Below, piece after piece: positions 29,042 to 33,881 of a stretch of 33,881 bases of DNA. The stretch is from an uncultured Clostridia bacterium. Lineage in GTDB: Bacteria > Bacillota > Clostridia > Christensenellales > Borkfalkiaceae. Location: contig CANQFA010000015.1 in the NCBI GenBank assembly GCA_947597925.1, positions 1 through 33,881 on the forward strand, given 5' to 3'. The notes beneath the pieces were generated by a model, which saw nothing but the letters and a program-made list of their open reading frames with translations, ran no database searches and was not told where the DNA came from. Position 1 is the first letter of the stretch, and each line of letters begins with the position of its first letter. The translations under genes were made by a program, and so were the position numbers.

Positions 29042-30019
29042 TTAATAAATGGAGTTCTTTATTTCGTGAGGCCGAACATGGCGTCGAGGAGGGAAGGTGC
29101 AGGTCTCCTCCGAAGAGAAGGTCTTGGACTCCTTTTCGAAGTGGTTGTAGCTCTGCAGGTTGTGCCCCATGTTGGTGTAGAGCATCTTATAGTTGCGGTT
29201 GGTCCATGCGATGGGGTAGTGCCCGTCGTACCAGATCTCCCAGTCCTTCTCGGGGTTGTTGCCCGCGGGGTTCTCCTGCGTGGGATTGAGGGTGAGGAGG
29301 ACGTCGATGTCGGGATCGGCGAAGAGGTCCTTTTGCCAGCCGTACCATTCGCAGGGGGCCGAGTCGAAGACTTCGGGAAGATTTTGCGTTGCGCAGAAGT
29401 CAAAGGTCTCCACCGTGAGGGGCTCCGAAGTGGGGTCCCATGTGTTGTTTTTATAGTCGCCGCACTTCAGAAATTCATTCTGATACCAGTCCCACGCGTC
29501 CGACTGTTCCGCCGCATCGGCCATATAGAAGGCCGCCGAGTGGAAGCCGATCCACGCGCCGCCGCCCTCCATATAGCGGCGAAAGGCCTCCTTCTGCTCC
29601 TCGACATGGGGACGGTCGTTGAGGAAGATCACGAGCTCATAGTTTGCGAGCGTCTCATCGTTTAAGAGGGAATAGTCGTTGCCCGCGACGTCGTAGACGA
29701 AGCCGAGCTCCTGACCCTTCTTGGGGAAGAACTCATTGGCCTCCCGCGCGAAGTCGGAATGCGCAGTGTCGCCGCCCTCGGTATAGCCGAAGGCGAGCAC
29801 GTGAAACTCCGCGCAGACGTCGCACACGCCGCCCTCGTGCGAGCCGGGATTGTCCCACGCGTCGCAGTTGGGGTCGGCGCACTCGAGATAGTGCTCGGTC
29901 TCCGAGCGGTGCCACACCCAGGTGTGAACATGGGGCTTCTCGCATGCCGCAGCGGGCAGGAGGGCAAAGAGCATGCTTCCCGCGACGAGGAGGATGCCGA
30001 GTTTGGAATTTGACTTCAT
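29042..30019 (-). CDS. ThuA-domain lipoprotein with C-terminal frameshift
   Basis: A 325-residue lipoprotein: signal peptide with lipobox LPAAAC, a short His/Cys-rich segment (HVHTWVWHRSETEHYLECAD) as in bacterial Ig-like or zinc-ribbon-like inserts, then a ThuA domain, a glutamine-amidotransferase-like fold linked to trehalose or other sugar use (VIFLNDRPHVEEQKEAFRRY, GGGAWIGFHSAAF and, near the end, YPIAWTNRNYKMLYTNMGHN). The last residues after TCTF change to a proline/arginine-rich string. In the neighbouring frame the sequence reads LLDAMFGLTK and stops at 29059, a natural ThuA end, so one extra base in the C-run opposite 29091-29093 has shifted the frame. ATG 30019 follows AAGGGAG. Confidence 0.85.
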   Translation of the reverse strand: MKSNSKLGILLVAGSMLFALLPAAACEKPHVHTWVWHRSETEHYLECADPNCDAWDNPGSHEGGVCDVCAEFHVLAFGYTEGGDTAHSDFAREANEFFPKKGQELGFVYDVAGNDYSLLNDETLANYELVIFLNDRPHVEEQKEAFRRYMEGGGAWIGFHSAAFYMADAAEQSDAWDWYQNEFLKCGDYKNNTWDPTSEPLTVETFDFCATQNLPEVFDSAPCEWYGWQKDLFADPDIDVLLTLNPTQENPAGNNPEKDWEIWYDGHYPIAWTNRNYKMLYTNMGHNLQSYNHFEKESKTFSSEETCTFPPRRHVRPHEIKNSIY

Positions 30020-30040
30020 AATTTTCTCCCTTAAATCAGT

Positions 30041-30070
30041 ACATGGGGTCGCAAAAACGCGACCCCATGT
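30041..30070 (-). terminator. hairpin between the EF-G-like gene and the ThuA gene
   Basis: ACATGGGGTCGC (30041-30052) pairs with GCGACCCCATGT (30059-30070), 12 bp, loop AAAAAC. It starts two bases after the EF-G-like stop. There is no T-run on the reverse strand, so it may stabilise an mRNA end or allow partial read-through into the ThuA gene rather than terminate fully. Confidence 0.55.
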
Positions 30071-30072
30071 CA

Positions 30073-32127
30073 TTATTTCGATTCTTTGAGACCCTGCAGC
30101 ACGCTCTCGGGCGCCTGCTCGTAGCGCGCGAATTCCTTCGAGAACCGACCCCGTCCCTGCGTCATGGAGCGGAGCGAGGTGGCATAGGTGAGGATCTCGC
30201 CCTCGGGCGCTTCGGCAGTGATGACCTGCAGGCCGTCCTTCGTGTCCATGCCGATGATGCGGCCGCGGCGCTTATTGAGGTCGCCCATGATATCGCCCAC
30301 GTACTGCTCGGGCACGACGATCTGCATGGAGCAGATGGGCTCGAGGAGGACGGGATGGGCGCGGCGGATGCCGTCTTCATAGGAGAGCTTTGCCGCCGAG
30401 ACGAAGGCAACTTCCTTACTGTCGACGGGGTGATATTTTCCGTCGTAGAGAGTCGCCTTCAGGTTGACCATGGGGTAGCCCGCGAGCACGCCCTTCTGAA
30501 TGGCTTCGCGGAGGCCCTTTTCGACCGCGGGGATAAACTGCTTGGGCACCGTGCCGCCGACGACTGCATCGACGAACTCGAAGATGCCGTCTGCCGCACC
30601 GGGCTCATAGCGGATCTCCACGACGCCGAACTGACCCGCGCCGCCCGTCTGCTTCTTGTGCTTACCCTCGGCCTCTGCCTTGCCGATGATGGACTCGCGG
30701 TAGGCGACGATGGGGGTGGTGAACTCGGCATCTGCGCCGAACTTTGCCTTTAACTTCTTCTTGATGATCTCGAGCTGGATCTCGCCCTGTCCGCAGGCGA
30801 GGGTCTCACCCGTCTCGGCATTCTTGACCACGCGGAAGCTCTTGTCCTCTTCCGCGAGACGATAGAGCCCGCCGAAGACCTTGTCCTCGGTGCCGCGCAC
30901 GGTGGCATTGACGGCCATGGAGAGCACGGGTTCGGGGAAGTCGATGGGTGCGAACTGCACGGGGGCATTGGGATCGCAGAGGGTGTCGCCCGTGCCCGTA
31001 TTGGTGAGTTTTGAGACGGCGCCGATGTCGCCCGCCGTGATGCTCTGCACGGGCTCCAGCTTCTTGCCGCGCACGAGGTAGAGGGAGTTGATGCGCTCCT
31101 CGGTGCTCGTATTGGGATTGAGGACGGTGGTGCCCGTCTTGAGCACGCCCCTCGAGACGCGGATATAGTTCATCTTGCCCACGAAGGCATCGACTGCGGT
31201 CTTGAAGACCTGTGCGGCGAGCGGGGCATTTTCTTCACACGCCACGGTGATCTCCTCGTTCGTCTTGAGGTCGGTGGCGGGAAGCCCTGCGCGCTCTGCG
31301 GCCTGCGGGAGATACTCGAGGACGGCCTGCATGAGGTTGATGACGCCCTTATTGAGGAGGGCGCTGCCCGCAAGCACGGGGATGACGCTGACGGTATGGA
31401 TGCCCTTGCGGAGCCCGAGCGCGGTGTCCTCCGCGGAGAGGCTGCCCTCTTCGAAGAACTTGTCGAGGAGCTCCTCGTCGTTCTCTGCGGCGGCCTCCTG
31501 CAGGACGGCCTGCATCTCTTCGAGCTCGCCCGCCTGTGCAGCGGGGACGGAGATCTCTTCGACGCCCTTTGCCGCAAAGCGATAGGCCTTCCCGGTGAGG
31601 ACATCGAGATAACCCGTCATCTTCTCGCCCTCCATGAGGGGGATCTGGATGGGCGCGATCTTGCCCTTATACTGCTCCTGCAGGGCGCGGACGGTGCCCG
31701 CGTAGTCGGCATTTTCCTTGTCCATGCCGTTGATGAAGATGATGGTGGGCTTTTTGAGCTTCAGGCATTGGTCGATCGCCTTCTCTGCGCCCACGGTCAC
31801 CGCGCCGTTTGCGCCCGCTACGACGATGGCGGCTCCCGCTGCCCGCATGGCGGAGCAGACTTCACCCTCGAAGTCATAGAAGCCGGGGACATCGATCAGG
31901 TTGAACTTTGCGCCCTGATATTCGAGATAGGCGACAGAGAGGGAGATGGAGGTCTTGCGCGCGATCTCCTGTTCGTCGAAATCACTGACCGTCGTGCCGT
32001 TTTCGATCTTGCCCATGCGCTCAATGGCGCCGGCATCGTAGAGCATGGCTTCGGTGAGGGTCGTCTTGCCTTCGCCGCTGTGGCCGACGAGGGCGATGTT
32101 GCGGATGTTCGTTGCGGAAACAGACAT
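30073..32127 (-). CDS. EF-G-like translational GTPase (EF-G2 type)
   Basis: A 684-residue paralogue of elongation factor G. The P-loop is GHSGEGKT (residues 15-22) rather than the AHIDAGKT of canonical EF-G, marking the EF-G2/EF-G-like branch; G3 is DVPGF; the usual NKxD G4 motif reads NGMD (133-136). Domains II-V follow, with the domain IV segment TGGAGQFGVVEIRYEP and the domain V segment PICSMQIVVPEQYVGDIMGDLNKRRG. The role of these paralogues is not well known; GTPase-dependent ribosome action is inferred. ATG 32127 with GAGGT upstream is chosen because the promoter -10 (32188-32183) rules out the earlier in-frame codon at 32184. Confidence 0.92.
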   Translation of the reverse strand: MSVSATNIRNIALVGHSGEGKTTLTEAMLYDAGAIERMGKIENGTTVSDFDEQEIARKTSISLSVAYLEYQGAKFNLIDVPGFYDFEGEVCSAMRAAGAAIVVAGANGAVTVGAEKAIDQCLKLKKPTIIFINGMDKENADYAGTVRALQEQYKGKIAPIQIPLMEGEKMTGYLDVLTGKAYRFAAKGVEEISVPAAQAGELEEMQAVLQEAAAENDEELLDKFFEEGSLSAEDTALGLRKGIHTVSVIPVLAGSALLNKGVINLMQAVLEYLPQAAERAGLPATDLKTNEEITVACEENAPLAAQVFKTAVDAFVGKMNYIRVSRGVLKTGTTVLNPNTSTEERINSLYLVRGKKLEPVQSITAGDIGAVSKLTNTGTGDTLCDPNAPVQFAPIDFPEPVLSMAVNATVRGTEDKVFGGLYRLAEEDKSFRVVKNAETGETLACGQGEIQLEIIKKKLKAKFGADAEFTTPIVAYRESIIGKAEAEGKHKKQTGGAGQFGVVEIRYEPGAADGIFEFVDAVVGGTVPKQFIPAVEKGLREAIQKGVLAGYPMVNLKATLYDGKYHPVDSKEVAFVSAAKLSYEDGIRRAHPVLLEPICSMQIVVPEQYVGDIMGDLNKRRGRIIGMDTKDGLQVITAEAPEGEILTYATSLRSMTQGRGRFSKEFARYEQAPESVLQGLKESK

Positions 32128-32182
32128 GTTAGGGTACCTCGATAGAAATTCGTAAGCGGTGCTGAAAAGACCGCTACTCTCC

Positions 32183-32210
32183 ATTATACATATATTTTGC
32201 CAAAAATCAA
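32183..32210 (-). promoter_or_regulatory. promoter of the EF-G-like gene
   Basis: On the reverse strand TTGATT (32210-32205), 16 bp, TATAAT (32188-32183). The 50-base leader contains an imperfect stem of AGCGGT with ACCGCT around TCTTTTCAGC. Confidence 0.7.
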
Positions 32211-32259
32211 GAGGGAACGGAAAAAAAGTTGCAAAAAAATACCGACATTTTCAAAAAAA

Positions 32260-32282
32260 CGCCCCGTCGCGGGGACGGGGCG
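32260..32282 (-). terminator. terminator of the second SGNH gene
   Basis: CGCCCCGTC (32260-32268) pairs with GACGGGGCG (32274-32282), loop of five, followed on the reverse strand by seven T. Ends the leftward SGNH transcript before the EF-G-like promoter. Confidence 0.88.
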
Positions 32283-32297
32283 CCTCGAAAGACGTCC

Positions 32298-33629
32298 TTA
32301 TGCGGGCTGTGTGTACTTCGTCTCGATGCCCTCGAGGAAGGACGCGGAGAGGGTGCCTTCGCCGAGGTATTCGGCAAAGATCTCGGCGAACATGGCGTAG
32401 CCCCTGTCGTTGGGATGGATGCCGTCGGGGAAGAGGGCGGACTTGTTCGCGGTGAGGGTATTGAGGTCGAGAAGCTCGAGCGAGAGGGCCTCGGCGACCG
32501 CCTTTTGCGCGGGGACGACATAGGCGGAGACGTTGTCATTGTTGATGGCATAGGCCTCCGAGAAGGCCGTCGCCGAGGTGCAGAGGATGACCCGTATCGG
32601 GGGATCGACGGCGAGGATGGATTGCACGAGCGCGGTATAGGCCTCCTCGAAACTCTCCCGCGTGGTGAGGGGTCTCAGACTCGTCTTGGAGTCGTTTGTG
32701 CCGAGTTTTACGAAGACGATGTCGGGCTTTATTGCCTGCACGCCCGTCCACTGCACATTGTCCATCCACCCCTGCGGCGTCCCGCCCGAGGCGGGGAGAT
32801 CCCGCCGCACGGTGCGCCCGCTGAGGCCGTAGTTGAGGACATTGTATTTCCCGCCCACCTGTTTCTGGAGCTGGGCGGGATAGCCCTTCGTAAATCCGTC
32901 CGAAGAGCCCGAGCCTTCGGTGATGGAGTCTCCCACACAGGCGACGATGGGCACATCTTCTTCGGGGTCCTCGGAGAAGGGCCTGAGCTGGAGATAGTCG
33001 TCGGCGTCCGTCGTCTGCACCGCGATCCAGCCGCCCGTTTCGAACCCTTCGGGGAAGCGATAGACGAGGCGTGCACCTCCTTCGAGCGTCACACCCTCGG
33101 ACATGGTGCCCTCCTGCAGGCCGTAGACATCGTTCAGGGCGAGCGAGAGGGAGAGCGAATCGTCCTCCTTTTGGAGGGAGAAGGAAAGGTCATTCCATGC
33201 GCCCTCGAAGAGTTCTGCCGAGACGACCGCAGCGAATTCTTCGGGCGAAGAGGAGAGCACGACGCCGAGCACATCGCCACGCTTTTCGAGGCGTACCCCC
33301 TGCGCGCTTGCGACATCGGGAGAGGTCGCTCCCAGCCACAGGCTCCAGTCGCCCGTGACCTTCAGCCCGCAGGAGAAGTCTGTGAAGGCCTCCTCGCCGA
33401 GCTCATAGCCATAGCTCGAGCGGAAGAAGCGGATGGAGCCGTCGTCGAGGGAGACAGGCACCTCGCCTTTTACTTGGGCATTTCCCGAAGTGAGGGCTTG
33501 CCAATTCGCGGCATCGCAGAGGGGCGTGCGGACCTTCTCCGTCTCCCCGTCCGTACATGCCGCCGCAAAGGCCGCCGCCGAGAGGACGACTGCCGCCAGC
33601 AGGAACGAAAAACCAACTCTGTATCTCAT
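32298..33629 (-). CDS. SGNH/GDSL-family lipoprotein hydrolase with N-terminal beta domain
   Basis: A 443-residue lipoprotein: signal peptide ending AAFAAAC with the lipidated cysteine, an N-terminal beta-rich domain of about 190 residues that resembles a carbohydrate-binding or laminin-G-like sandwich (DWSLWLGATSPDVAS, WNDLSFSLQKEDDSLSLSL), then an SGNH hydrolase domain with CVGDSITEG (block I serine), NYGLSG (block II glycine), KLGTNDS (block III asparagine) and FPDGIHPNDRG (block V Asp and His). Likely a surface esterase on polysaccharides. It has its own promoter, AAGGAGG before the ATG and a terminator, so it is a single-gene unit. Related in active site, but not in architecture, to the lipoprotein at 23394. 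Confidence 0.9.
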   Translation of the reverse strand: MRYRVGFSFLLAAVVLSAAAFAAACTDGETEKVRTPLCDAANWQALTSGNAQVKGEVPVSLDDGSIRFFRSSYGYELGEEAFTDFSCGLKVTGDWSLWLGATSPDVASAQGVRLEKRGDVLGVVLSSSPEEFAAVVSAELFEGAWNDLSFSLQKEDDSLSLSLALNDVYGLQEGTMSEGVTLEGGARLVYRFPEGFETGGWIAVQTTDADDYLQLRPFSEDPEEDVPIVACVGDSITEGSGSSDGFTKGYPAQLQKQVGGKYNVLNYGLSGRTVRRDLPASGGTPQGWMDNVQWTGVQAIKPDIVFVKLGTNDSKTSLRPLTTRESFEEAYTALVQSILAVDPPIRVILCTSATAFSEAYAINNDNVSAYVVPAQKAVAEALSLELLDLNTLTANKSALFPDGIHPNDRGYAMFAEIFAEYLGEGTLSASFLEGIETKYTQPA

Positions 33630-33653
33630 AAATTCCTCCTTATCCTTGCGACC

Positions 33654-33682
33654 ATTATAGCAGGTTCCCGCACGGAAATCAA
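33654..33682 (-). promoter_or_regulatory. promoter of the second SGNH gene
   Basis: On the reverse strand TTGATT (33682-33677), 17 bp, TATAAT (33659-33654), then a short leader with AAGGAGG. Confidence 0.8.
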
Positions 33683-33740
33683 GAGGTTCATAAAAATTTA
33701 GTAAAAACCCTTCCCCAACGTGAACGAACGGGAAAGGCTC

Positions 33741-33881
33741 CTTGCTGTCTCCTTGAGGGGAAAGTCCCCGAAGGGGAAAAGGGGTGTCGCTTCTGATTAT
33801 GCCTCACGTCATTTCGAGGCGAAGCCGAGAAATCCCGTCCTTCAAAAAACGTAAAAAAAGAAGTCCATAGATTACGTTAAT
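33741..33881. repeat. intergenic repeat R1, second copy, cut by the window end
   Basis: 33805-33881 is identical to 12332-12408 over all 77 bases; the preceding part is similar with an insertion (GTCCCCGAAGGGG). The sequence stops inside the hairpin loop, so whether the right arm and the reverse-strand promoter also recur cannot be seen. Confidence 0.88.

Noticed and set aside
32229..33701. A 490-codon forward frame over the second SGNH gene
   Set aside because: Shadow frame; the reverse-strand lipoprotein has a signal peptide, all SGNH blocks, a promoter and a terminator.

Overview
The window looks like a chromosomal segment of a GC-rich, endospore-forming member of the Bacillota (Clostridia-type). 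Supporting signs are spmA/spmB and spoIVFA/spoIVFB sporulation genes, an L27 with the Bacillota-type cleavable N-terminal extension, and Bacillus-like operon orders: decarboxylase-holB-yaaT-yabB-rsmI, and spoIVFA-spoIVFB-rplU-rpmA. A Christensenellales-like gut lineage is only a guess. TGA is used as a normal stop throughout.

Layout. 1-2300: the 3' end of a 5S rRNA and its terminator, a MarR-type regulator with a palindromic operator, a small acidic protein overlapping a HAD phosphatase, and two small reverse-strand genes. 2400-9090: a housekeeping run (greA, lysS, PLP decarboxylase-like, holB, yaaT/ricT, a 55-residue ferredoxin, a TrmN6-like methyltransferase, rsmI), mostly joined by 4-20 nt overlaps. 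9200-12040: an O-antigen-ligase-like membrane protein, then reverse-strand spmA-spmB. 12040-13740: a repeat-rich island around one type IV pilin gene that has a folded 5' leader, a folded 3' region and, diverging from it, a promoter that reads straight into a perfect 18-bp hairpin with a U-tract. 13740-16640: spoIVFA-spoIVFB, a reverse-strand helical protein, and rplU-rpmA with an rplU leader. 16640-22520: accessory DNA of lower GC: a DUF1016/YhcG nuclease, an RHS toxin gene that has lost its start and carries an in-frame TGA, a candidate membrane immunity gene, and a tyrosine integrase. 22530-23210: reverse-strand tRNAs Val, Gly, Cys and Leu, with a 41-bp copy of the tRNA-Leu 5' half that looks like an attachment-site scar. 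23300-33881: two SGNH lipoproteins, an acetyltransferase, an ArsB/SLC13-type transporter with rlmI, an aldo/keto reductase, a toxin-tail remnant with a small partner gene, a ThuA lipoprotein with a terminal frameshift, an EF-G paralogue, and at the right edge a second copy of the repeat found beside the pilin.

Most notable: (1) the pilin locus with its leader, divergent hairpin RNA and flanking repeats; (2) several genes whose sigma-A-type -10 box lies only 6-7 nt before the ATG, predicting leaderless mRNAs; (3) a 21-bp-period direct repeat upstream of the RHS gene whose reverse complement recurs (12 of 14 bases) over the -35 box of the DUF1016 gene; (4) the tRNA-Leu half duplication. All calls come from reading the sequence; no database or folding program was run.
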